NCBI GenBank assembly: GCA_030840885.1
Contig: JAVEDQ010000376.1
Coordinates: 1 to 6,160, forward strand
DNA: 6,160 nt
Source: Frankiaceae bacterium
GTDB lineage: Bacteria; Actinomycetota; Actinomycetes; Frankiales; Frankiaceae
Direction: 5' to 3'
The notes under the pieces are model-generated. The model ran no database searches. It saw nothing but the letters and a program-made list of their open reading frames with translations, and was not told the DNA's origin. Shown one piece after another: positions 1-4,887 of the stretch. Positions within the stretch are counted from its first letter, which is position 1. Each line of letters begins with the position of its first letter. The position numbers and the translations under genes are program-made.

Positions 1-1107
1 GCCGGTCGAGTAGTCGACGCGCTCGCCCTCGCGGGTGACCGACTTGCCGTTGCTCTCCATGTCGAGCTGCTGCAGGTACATCGGCAACCGCTCGAGGTAT
101 GCGGAGTAGGGCAGCACAGCGTGGGTCTGGGCGTCGAAGAAGTCGCCGTACCAGACGCCGAGCAGGCCCAGCAGCACCGGCAGGTTCTGCGCGAACGGCG
201 TCGAGCGGAAGTGCTCGTCGATGGCGCGGAAGCCGGCGAGCATCTCGCGGAAGTTCTCCGGGCCGACAGCGAGCATCAGCGACAGCCCGATGGCCGAGTC
301 GAAGGAGTACCGGCCACCGACCCAGTCCCAGAACCCGAACATGTTCTCCGGGTCGATCCCGAACTTCTTCACCTCGTCGGTGTTGGTCGACAGCGCGACG
401 AAGTGCTTCTTGACGGCGTCCTCGCCGAGCGCGTCGACGAGCCAGCGCCGCACGGTGTGGGCATTGGTGAGGGTCTCGATGGTGGTGAACGTCTTGGAGG
501 CGACGACGACCAGGGTCTCGGCCGGATCCAGGCCCATCAGCGCCTCGGCGGCGTCGTCGCCGTCGACGTTGCTGACGAACTTCACGGTCAGCCCGCGGTC
601 GGCGAAGTCGAGCAGCGCGTCGTAGGCCATCGCGGGGCCGAGGTCGGAGCCGCCGATGCCGATGTTGATGACGTTGCGGATGCGCTGGCCGGTCGCGCCC
701 TGCCAGACGCCGGAGCGGACCTTGCCGCAGAACTCGCTCATCCGGTCGAGGACCTCGTGGACGGCCGGAACGACGTTCTCGCCGTCGACCTCGATCTGCT
801 CCTCGCGCGGTGCCCGGAGCGCCACGTGCAGCACCGCCCGGTCCTCGGTCGTGTTGATCTTCTCGCCGCGGAACATGGCGTCGATCCGCTCGCGCAGGCC
901 GGCCTTCTCGGCCAGCGCCAGCAGCAGGCGCAGCGTCTCGTCGGTGATGCGCTGCTTCGAGTAGTCGGCGAACAGGTCCGCCGCCTCGACGGTGTAGCGC
1001 TCGCCACGGCTGGCGTCGCCGTCGAACAGCTCACGCAGGTGGACGTCCCGCATCTCGTCGGCGTGCCTGCTCAACGCCTGCCACTGTTCTGTCCGGCTGA
1101 TGCTCAT
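1..1107 (-). CDS. pgi: Glucose-6-phosphate isomerase, C-terminus cut by window edge
   Basis: Interconverts glucose 6-phosphate and fructose 6-phosphate in the cytosol (glycolysis and gluconeogenesis). The 369 codons present start at an ATG at 1107 (MSISRTEQW) and run off the left edge; full-length bacterial enzymes have about 550 residues, so roughly the last third is missing. Family motifs are clear: the sugar-phosphate-binding loop [11 protein letters not shown] near residues 148-158, SKTFTT.ET near 204-211, the PGI signature [13 protein letters not shown] near 262-274, and MESNGK near 350-355, whose Glu351 matches the catalytic glutamate of E. coli Pgi. The Shine-Dalgarno is weak (GGGAT, about 8 bases upstream). 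Two tiny overlapping open frames lie just upstream. The reading frame is intact and codon use matches the neighbours. The 330-codon open frame on the opposite strand over this gene is a GC-bias shadow. The identification is firm. Confidence 0.97.
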   Translation of the reverse strand, partial: MSISRTEQWQALSRHADEMRDVHLRELFDGDASRGERYTVEAADLFADYSKQRITDETLRLLLALAEKAGLRERIDAMFRGEKINTTEDRAVLHVALRAPREEQIEVDGENVVPAVHEVLDRMSEFCGKVRSGVWQGATGQRIRNVINIGIGGSDLGPAMAYDALLDFADRGLTVKFVSNVDGDDAAEALMGLDPAETLVVVASKTFTTIETLTNAHTVRRWLVDALGEDAVKKHFVALSTNTDEVKKFGIDPENMFGFWDWVGGRYSFDSAIGLSLMLAVGPENFREMLAGFRAIDEHFRSTPFAQNLPVLLGLLGVWYGDFFDAQTHAVLPYSAYLERLPMYLQQLDMESNGKSVTREGERVDYSTG

Positions 1108-1126
1108 CGATGAGATCCCGCGATGC

Positions 1127-1171
1127 TCACTGCGTCCCCCACGGTGCTTCCCACGCTCGGCGCTCGGTCAC
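1127..1171 (-). CDS. Possible 14-codon leader ORF upstream of pgi
   Basis: A GTG-initiated frame reads [14 protein letters not shown] and stops at TGA (1127-1129). A purine-rich stretch (GGAAGGGCGAG) sits just upstream of the GTG and could serve as a ribosome site. The stop overlaps the GTGA start of a second tiny frame, MSIAGSHR (1130-1104), whose own TGA overlaps the pgi ATG as ATGA. The three frames are therefore chained by overlapping stops and starts, as in translational coupling. Nothing is known about these peptides, and frames this short arise readily by chance in GC-rich DNA. I report it as a candidate only. Confidence 0.22.
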   Translation of the reverse strand: MTERRAWEAPWGTQ

Positions 1172-1192
1172 GTGCTCGCCCTTCCCCACGAT

Positions 1193-1212
1193 CGCGGAGG
1201 TGACCCCTCGCG
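1193..1212 (-). terminator. Weak hairpin just after the MDR gene
   Basis: A short imperfect hairpin begins a few bases after the MDR stop codon. GAGG (1197-1200) and CCTC (1206-1209) pair around a 5-base loop, and CGC/GCG extend the stem past one bulged G. There is no U-tract. It could be a weak actinobacterial-type terminator between the MDR gene and pgi, or chance in GC-rich sequence. Confidence 0.25.
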
Positions 1213-1214
1213 CG

Positions 1215-2174
1215 TCAGAGGTCGTCGGCCTGCGGCAGCAGGGCGAGCTTGCCTCCGGGGTGCCCGCCGGCCAGCAGGTCGAGAGCCCGCGGCGCCTCGC
1301 TCAACGGGAAGGTCTGCGCCACCGGCACCTCGAGGCGGCCACGGGCGGCGAGGTCGATGAGGCGCGACCGGGCCGCATCGCGGAACCGCGCACTGTCCGG
1401 CATCGTCCCGCCGATCACGCGGTAGCCCTCGGCCTCGACACGGCCGAAGGCGGCGATGCTCACGATGCGCTGCCGGTCCGGAACGAGCGCCAGCGAGACA
1501 TCGACCGCCTCGTCGGTCCCGACCGCGTCGAGGGCGGCAGCGACGCCGTCCGGTGCCTCCGCACGGAGCCGGCCCTCCAACCCGTCGCCGTAGACCACCG
1601 GCACACCGCCGTAACGACGCACGACGGCGGCGTTGCGTTCTCCGGCGGTCCCGAGCACCCGCACGCCCAGCTCGCGCGCCTGCTGCAGCACGCTGACGCC
1701 GACGGCGCCGGACGCACCGTGGAGCACGATCGTGTCGCCCTCGGCAACCCCGGTAACGTGCAGCATCTCGGCGGCCGTCGTGGCGGCGAGCAGCAGGTTG
1801 GCCGCGGCCGGGAAGTCGAGGGCGTCGGGTTTGGCGAAGACGTCCGCGGCCGGGATGAGAACCCGGCTCGCGTAGCCGTCGTAGATGCGGAAGGCCAGCA
1901 CGGCGTCGCCCACGGCGCCGCCGCCCGAGGCGAGTTCCGTTTCCGGGCCGAGCGCTTCCACGACGCCGGCGACCTCGAAGCCGACGGTCTTCGGGAGCAC
2001 CGAGGCATCCTTGCCCGGGCCGGGGGCGAAGCCCTTGTAGTCGGCCGGGTTCATGCCCGCGGCCCGAACGGTGACGAGTACCTGACCGGCCGTCGGCTGC
2101 GCCAGGTCCTCCTCGACGAGCTGCAGGACCTCAGGACCACCGAACTCGGGTGCGACCCATCGTCTGCTGCGCAC
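1215..2174 (-). CDS. Zinc-free MDR NADP-dependent oxidoreductase (quinone oxidoreductase-like)
   Basis: A cytosolic medium-chain dehydrogenase/reductase of 319 residues, probably using NADPH to reduce quinones or activated alkenes; the substrate cannot be read from sequence. The N-terminal GroES-like domain (about 1-125) shows GGPEVL, GMNPADYKG and the GFEVAGVVEALG stretch. The Rossmann domain carries the nucleotide-binding motif HGASGAVGVSVLQQA at about 152-166 and continues to a C-terminal GGHPGGKLALLP. The cysteine/histidine zinc ligands of alcohol dehydrogenases are absent, which places it in the QOR/zeta-crystallin branch. The start is GTG at 2174, supported by a strong Shine-Dalgarno (GGAGGAGG, 5 bases upstream). 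It follows the acetyltransferase gene by 67 bp on the same strand with no obvious terminator between, so the two may be co-transcribed. Confidence 0.9.
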   Translation of the reverse strand: MRSRRWVAPEFGGPEVLQLVEEDLAQPTAGQVLVTVRAAGMNPADYKGFAPGPGKDASVLPKTVGFEVAGVVEALGPETELASGGGAVGDAVLAFRIYDGYASRVLIPAADVFAKPDALDFPAAANLLLAATTAAEMLHVTGVAEGDTIVLHGASGAVGVSVLQQARELGVRVLGTAGERNAAVVRRYGGVPVVYGDGLEGRLRAEAPDGVAAALDAVGTDEAVDVSLALVPDRQRIVSIAAFGRVEAEGYRVIGGTMPDSARFRDAARSRLIDLAARGRLEVPVAQTFPLSEAPRALDLLAGGHPGGKLALLPQADDL

Positions 2175-2179
2175 AGGAA

Positions 2180-2187
2180 CCTCCTCC
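2180..2187 (-). promoter_or_regulatory. Strong Shine-Dalgarno fixing the MDR GTG start
   Basis: On the minus strand GGAGGAGG lies 5 bases before the GTG at 2174. It is the best anti-16S match in the window and settles the choice of this GTG as start. Confidence 0.75.
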
Positions 2188-2241
2188 GGTTGGCCTTCCT
2201 CTGCGTCCCTGCCCCGCTTCCAAGAGCCGAAAGGTGCTGGG

Positions 2242-2793
2242 TCAGCGCTGCAGGTCCCAGCTCTCGAGCTCGACCGGACCCCGGGCCCCGTCGACGGTGG
2301 TGAGCGAGTCCGCCCTCCTCACCGCCCCGACCCGGAGCGCGATGGCTTCCGAAGCGGCGTTCCCAGGGGTGATCTGGAGGCGGAACGTACGCAGGCCGAG
2401 CTCGGCGACGGCGAACTCGACGAGCAGCACGGTGGCCCGTGCGGCGAGTCCGCGGCCCCGTGCGGCAGGGCTGACGGAGTAGCCGAGCTCCGGCGGCGAA
2501 CCCTCCTCGCCACCGGGCGGGACGAACAGCAGCACCTCGCCGAGCGGAGTCTCCCCGTCGGTTGTCACCACGAGATGCAGCGCGGTGTCCGCCGACCGCT
2601 GGTCGCGGGCCTTGGCCAGGTAGCGGGCGGCCGCGTCGGCGTCGAACGGCGACTCGATCGGCGTCCAGCGCGCGACGTCCGGGTCGTCGAACAGGCTCGG
2701 CATGTGGCCTAGGTCGGCCTCGCGCCACTCGCGGAGCAAAAGACCGTCGCCGTCCACGACGATCGTCCTACTCCCCAGCCCGAGGCCTGTCAC
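2242..2793 (-). CDS. GNAT-family N-acetyltransferase (RimJ/RimL-like)
   Basis: A 183-residue acetyl-CoA-dependent N-acetyltransferase of the Acetyltransf_3/RimJ-RimL type; the acceptor (protein N-terminus, amino sugar, antibiotic or small amine) is not predictable. It begins with the family's LLLREWREADL strand (about 18-28), followed by PDVARWTP (about 38-45). Motif A with the acetyl-CoA pyrophosphate loop is SPAARGRGLAARA (108-120, R112-G-R114-G115). Motif B follows as RLQITPGNAASEAIALRVGAV (138-158), with the usual Asn145. The annotated start is GTG at 2793. It has no well-spaced Shine-Dalgarno but has a TAGTCT box 6 bases upstream, suggesting a leaderless mRNA. An internal GTG at codon 12 or 13 is the alternative. 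A 46-bp hairpin ends only 22 bp upstream, so the promoter space is very small. Confidence 0.88.
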   Translation of the reverse strand: MTGLGLGSRTIVVDGDGLLLREWREADLGHMPSLFDDPDVARWTPIESPFDADAAARYLAKARDQRSADTALHLVVTTDGETPLGEVLLFVPPGGEEGSPPELGYSVSPAARGRGLAARATVLLVEFAVAELGLRTFRLQITPGNAASEAIALRVGAVRRADSLTTVDGARGPVELESWDLQR

Positions 2794-2799
2794 CGCTCC

Positions 2800-2805
2800 A
2801 GACTA
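2800..2805 (-). promoter_or_regulatory. Candidate -10 box for a leaderless acetyltransferase mRNA
   Basis: On the minus strand TAGTCT (TANNNT form) ends exactly 6 bases before the GTG at 2793. This is the spacing of -10 boxes in leaderless actinobacterial transcripts. No convincing -35 is seen; its place falls inside the hairpin. Confidence 0.35.
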
Positions 2806-2815
2806 GGAGACCGAT

Positions 2816-2861
2816 CGCGTACGACGCTGCCGTCGTCCTGGCGACGGCAGCGTCTGACGCG
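2816..2861 (-). terminator. 46-bp palindromic element, copy 1, after vapC
   Basis: An outer 5-bp stem (CGCGT/ACGCG), a 2x2 internal loop and a perfect 13-bp inner stem (GACGCTGCCGTCG, 2823-2835, with 2842-2854) close on a 6-base loop. It starts 14 bases after the vapC stop codon, the position of an intrinsic terminator, although no U-tract follows. A related copy lies at 3572-3617 in the same orientation. It may act as a terminator, a processing or mRNA-stability element, or an end of a mobile cassette. Confidence 0.7.
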
Positions 2862-2875
2862 CTGTGCGGGGCGTG

Positions 2876-3292
2876 TCAGTCGGGCAGCTGGAGGCGTTCA
2901 ACCGCTTGTCCAGTGATGGCGGCGATGAGGTCGAAGTCCTTGTCGACGTGCAGGACGGTGATGCCGGTCAGCTCCGCTGTTGCGGCGACGATGAGGTCCG
3001 GCAACGAGGGCGCCCGGTGTCGACCTTGATCGGCGAGCAGCAGTTGCACCTCGACGGCTCGGTCCTCGATCGCCGGGGTGAGGAACTCGACCGGCATGGC
3101 CACCAATGGCGGCTGCCGCGCTGCTGCGCGGGCCTCGGCACCGGAGCGGGCGGAGTACCCGACCTCCAACCGGGTCACGGTCGTGATCCGCACCAGCCCC
3201 CGCTGGATGCGGTTGGCCCACTCGGGTGCATCAGTGCTCTGCCCGAGCCGGACCAGCGCTGACTTGTCGACCAGCCAGTTGCTCAATCCCAA
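2876..3292 (-). CDS. vapC: VapC-type PIN-domain toxin (RNase)
   Basis: The PIN-domain ribonuclease toxin of a type II VapBC pair. Such toxins cleave specific RNAs (tRNA, rRNA or mRNA) unless bound by VapB; the target here is unknown. The 138 residues are full length. The acidic metal-binding residues are present: Asp9 in LVDKSAL, Glu43 in TRLEVGYS, Asp99 in [11 protein letters not shown], and Asp117/Asp119 in [10 protein letters not shown]. The toxin therefore looks catalytically intact. It resembles mycobacterial VapC proteins with the [18 protein letters not shown] block. The start is a TTG at 3292 overlapping the end of vapB by 10 bases, with GAGGTG 11 bases upstream. A second in-frame TTG at 3286 is equally possible and would give a 4-base overlap with the vapB stop. 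Either arrangement implies translational coupling. Confidence 0.92.
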   Translation of the reverse strand: MGLSNWLVDKSALVRLGQSTDAPEWANRIQRGLVRITTVTRLEVGYSARSGAEARAAARQPPLVAMPVEFLTPAIEDRAVEVQLLLADQGRHRAPSLPDLIVAATAELTGITVLHVDKDFDLIAAITGQAVERLQLPD

Positions 3293-3504
3293 GCTCTGCC
3301 CATCACCTCGGGGTCGGCCAGGTCGACGAACGACCCGGAGAACCGCTGCAGGTCCTCCGCGCTGACGGAGACCGGCTCCACCGCGGCGTCTTGCGCCAGC
3401 CGTCGACGGACGTACTCCACCCGCGAGATCCCCAGCCGGGCCGCTCGGGCGTCGATGGCGGTCAGGACCTCTTCCGGGATGTCCCTGATGAGAACGTCGC
3501 TCAT
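3283..3504 (-). CDS. vapB: VapB-type ribbon-helix-helix antitoxin
   Basis: The 73-residue antitoxin partner of the downstream VapC. The N-terminal part ([17 protein letters not shown], then [15 protein letters not shown]) has the beta strand-helix-helix layout of a ribbon-helix-helix DNA-binding domain. The acidic/hydrophobic C-terminal tail ([17 protein letters not shown]) is the region that in VapB proteins blocks the toxin active site. The ATG at 3504 has a clear Shine-Dalgarno (AAGGTGA, about 6 bases upstream). The frame stays open far upstream, but that extension lies antisense to the peroxidase gene and overlaps ridA out of frame, so it is not coding. Antitoxin-first order and overlap with vapC are typical. 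Autorepression through the palindromic site at 3525-3540 is likely. Confidence 0.9.
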   Translation of the reverse strand: MSDVLIRDIPEEVLTAIDARAARLGISRVEYVRRRLAQDAAVEPVSVSAEDLQRFSGSFVDLADPEVMGRAWD

Positions 3505-3524
3505 CGCGGTCACCTTCTCTCTCT

Positions 3525-3540
3525 GATATCGCATGCTATC
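3525..3540 (-). promoter_or_regulatory. Candidate vapBC operator and -10 region
   Basis: GATATCGCATGCTATC (plus strand) contains the palindromes GATATC and GCATGC plus GATA/TATC arms. It lies 21-36 bases upstream of the vapB ATG. On the minus strand it includes TAGCAT (TANNAT, a possible -10), with a weak TTCTCC 17 bases upstream as -35. VapB RHH dimers typically bind such short inverted repeats over their own promoter; that it does so here is inferred. Confidence 0.4.
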
Positions 3541-3571
3541 GGAGCCGTCGATGCAGGAGAAGAGACCCAAC

Positions 3572-3617
3572 CGCGTACGACGCCGACGTCGCTCCGGCAA
3601 CGGCAGCGTCGCACGCG
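3572..3617 (-). terminator. 46-bp palindromic element, copy 2, after ridA
   Basis: It matches copy 1 (2816-2861) at 38 of 46 positions without gaps, beginning CGCGTACGACGC in both. The outer stem (CGCGT/ACGCG) and the GACGC/GCGTC segment are kept, while the inner stem has decayed to scattered pairs. It starts 9 bases after the ridA stop, again a terminator position, and lies 67 bases upstream of vapB. A shared GAGACC is found 9-10 bases beyond the same end of both copies, extending the similarity. Confidence 0.6.
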
Positions 3618-3626
3618 GCATGGGGG

Positions 3627-4061
3627 TCACCGGCCGGCGCTCACCGTGATCTCGACCTGCATGCCGGGGATGGCCAGCTGGGTGACGCCGACGAGCGTCG
3701 CGGGTGGGGTCGCGCCGGCGGCGTCGAGCCGGGCGATGATCGCGCCGTATCCGGCGAGAGCGCCGTCGACGTCGGTCGTGTAGGCGGTCATCGACAGGAC
3801 ATCGCCGAGATCCATGCCGCCCAGGGCGAGCAGCTCTTCGACGTTGGCGAACGCGGCGGCGAGTTGGCCGGCCACGTCCCCGGCGTGCAGCAGCTCGCCG
3901 TCGACGCTGACGGGGCCCTGCCCGGCGAGGGTGAGCAGCTGCTTCGGCATGGGGCGCAGCTGGGCCTGGTCGTAGCGGAAGCCGCTGTTCCAGGTGGACG
4001 GGTTGATCCGCTGGACGGAGCGGTGGGACTGGTGCGGCACGGCGGCCGTGGTGTTGGTCAT
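3627..4061 (-). CDS. RidA/YjgF/UK114-family protein
   Basis: A small cytosolic protein of the Rid superfamily. RidA hydrolyses reactive enamine/imine intermediates made by PLP enzymes, and family members form trimers with active sites between subunits. From ATG at 4061 there are 144 residues. The core runs from RINPSTWNSGFRYDQAQL through LLTLAGQGPVSVDGELLHAGD and AAAFANVEELLALGG to the C-terminal LVGVTQLAIPGMQVEI. Where archetypal RidA has the catalytic Arg (PARSCVEV in E. coli), this protein reads PATLVGV, with Thr at that place. It may therefore belong to a Rid subgroup without standard imine-deaminase activity. An upstream in-frame GTG at 4082 adds 7 residues; neither start has a convincing Shine-Dalgarno. 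It is divergent from the peroxidase gene. Confidence 0.87.
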   Translation of the reverse strand: MTNTTAAVPHQSHRSVQRINPSTWNSGFRYDQAQLRPMPKQLLTLAGQGPVSVDGELLHAGDVAGQLAAAFANVEELLALGGMDLGDVLSMTAYTTDVDGALAGYGAIIARLDAAGATPPATLVGVTQLAIPGMQVEITVSAGR

Positions 4062-4112
4062 GGCGGCACTGTGCGGTGCCACCCTTGGCGGCCGCTTGCG
4101 GTTCGCTTGTCG

Positions 4113-4146
4113 CCCACCGGTGGGCCTCCCACTCCGTCACAACGGA
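4113..4146. promoter_or_regulatory. Two adjacent palindromes in the ridA/peroxidase divergent region
   Basis: CCCACCGGTGGG (4113-4124) is a perfect 12-bp palindrome. Eight bases further on, TCCGT (4133-4137) and ACGGA (4142-4146) form a second perfect inverted repeat around CACA. They lie in the 118-bp region between the divergent ridA and peroxidase starts and are reasonable operator candidates. No clear -35/-10 pair is visible for either gene. Confidence 0.35.
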
Positions 4147-4179
4147 ATGCCCGGACTCGCGTGCCGGGTTGGGCCAGTC

Positions 4180-4668
4180 ATGACGCTTCTCGACACCCCG
4201 ATCGCCCACCTCGACGGAACACCCGGTTCGGTCGGTGAATACGCCGGCAAGGCACTGCTGCTCGTCAACGTCGCCAGCAAGTGCGGCCTGACGCCGCAGT
4301 ACAGCGGCCTGGAGCAGCTGCAGCAGACCTACGGCGACCGCGGCTTCGCGGTCCTCGGCTTTCCGTGCAACCAGTTCGGCGGGCAGGAGCCTGGCACGGC
4401 CGAGGAGATCGAGACCTTCTGCTCCGCGACCTACGGCGTCACCTTCCCCATGTACGAGAAGATCGACGTCAACGGGCCGTCGCGTCACCCGCTCTACGAG
4501 CAACTGACGGCGACCCCGGACGCCGAGGGCAAGGCTGGCGACATCCAGTGGAACTTCGAGAAGTTCCTGGTGTCCCCGACCGGTGAGGTCGTGGGGCGCT
4601 TCCGGCCGCGAATCGAGCCGCAGGACCCGGCGCTGATCGCGTCGCTCGAGGCCCAGCTCCCAAGCTGA
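4180..4668 (+). CDS. Glutathione peroxidase-family thiol peroxidase
   Basis: Reduces hydrogen peroxide and organic or lipid hydroperoxides in the cytosol. The 162 residues match the usual length of non-selenium bacterial Gpx. The catalytic tetrad is visible: peroxidatic Cys35 (VASKCGLTPQYSGLE), Gln69 (FPCNQFGGQEPG), and Trp124-Asn125 (IQWNFEKFLV). Cys81 in ETFCSATYGVTFP sits where the resolving Cys of yeast Gpx3 and plant enzymes lies, so this is probably a thioredoxin-dependent peroxidase. That suits an actinobacterium, which normally makes mycothiol rather than glutathione. The start chosen is ATG at 4180 (MTLLDTPIAHLDG), matching family N-termini. An in-frame ATG at 4147 would add 11 residues without a better ribosome site. 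The open frame further upstream to 3994 is antisense to ridA and not coding. Confidence 0.93.
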   Translation: MTLLDTPIAHLDGTPGSVGEYAGKALLLVNVASKCGLTPQYSGLEQLQQTYGDRGFAVLGFPCNQFGGQEPGTAEEIETFCSATYGVTFPMYEKIDVNGPSRHPLYEQLTATPDAEGKAGDIQWNFEKFLVSPTGEVVGRFRPRIEPQDPALIASLEAQLPS

Positions 4669-4730
4669 AACCACTCTCGCGGCCCGGTAGCCAACCCTCT
4701 CGCCTAGGCCAGTGACTGACTTCACCCGTC

Positions 4731-4764
4731 GCGCATTGGTTGCGCTAAGTGTCTGCGGACAGAC
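4731..4764. other. Tandem small hairpins downstream of the peroxidase gene
   Basis: GCGCA (4731-4735) pairs with TGCGC (4741-4745) around TTGGT. Five bases later, GTCTG (4751-4755) pairs with CAGAC (4760-4764) around CGGA. Both have perfect 5-bp stems. They lie 63-96 bases after the peroxidase stop and lack T-runs, so they could be a weak tandem terminator or operators for the collagen-like gene. Confidence 0.3.
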
Positions 4765-4780
4765 CTGACATACCGGCCGT

Positions 4781-4808
4781 TTCAGAACCCAGAGGCGCTG
4801 TTCAGAAC
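4781..4808 (+). repeat. Twin TTCAGAAC boxes, 20-bp period
   Basis: TTCAGAAC occurs at 4781-4788 and again at 4801-4808, exactly 20 bp apart, or about two helical turns. Each box contains the near-palindrome TTC-N-GAA. The second box ends 3 bases before a possible GGAAA -35 element. The spacing and position suggest a regulator-binding site for the collagen-like gene; this is inference. Confidence 0.4.
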
Positions 4809-4811
4809 GTC

Positions 4812-4837
4812 GGAAACAGCCACTGACGAGCGCGGTT
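4812..4837 (+). promoter_or_regulatory. Possible ECF/SigR-like promoter of the collagen-like gene
   Basis: GGAAA (4812-4816), an 18-base spacer and GTT (4835-4837) resemble the GGAAT-N18/19-GTT pattern of SigR/SigH-type promoters. It would give a 5' leader of roughly 40 bases before the ATG at 4888. The -35 differs from consensus at its last base, and such short matches occur by chance, so support is modest. Confidence 0.25.
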
Positions 4838-4887
4838 GATCAATCGGTCGGCCGCCGCGCAGGCATTCCCGAGAGGCGAATTTTTCC

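Noticed and set aside
121..1113. 330-codon plus-strand open frame over pgi
   Set aside because: It is the exact antisense of pgi, which carries all Pgi motifs; the low-complexity Val/Glu/Ala-rich product is a GC-bias shadow.
1110..2303. 397-codon plus-strand open frame over the MDR gene
   Set aside because: Antisense shadow; the minus-strand product has the Rossmann motif and a strong ribosome site.
3994..4179. N-terminal extension of the peroxidase frame
   Set aside because: It lies mostly antisense to ridA, has no domain or signal peptide, and family members start near the ATG at 4180.
3283..4725. 480-codon minus-strand open frame ending in the vapB sequence
   Set aside because: Only the last 73 codons are VapB. 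The rest crosses ridA out of frame and runs antisense to the peroxidase gene, so it is not a fusion.
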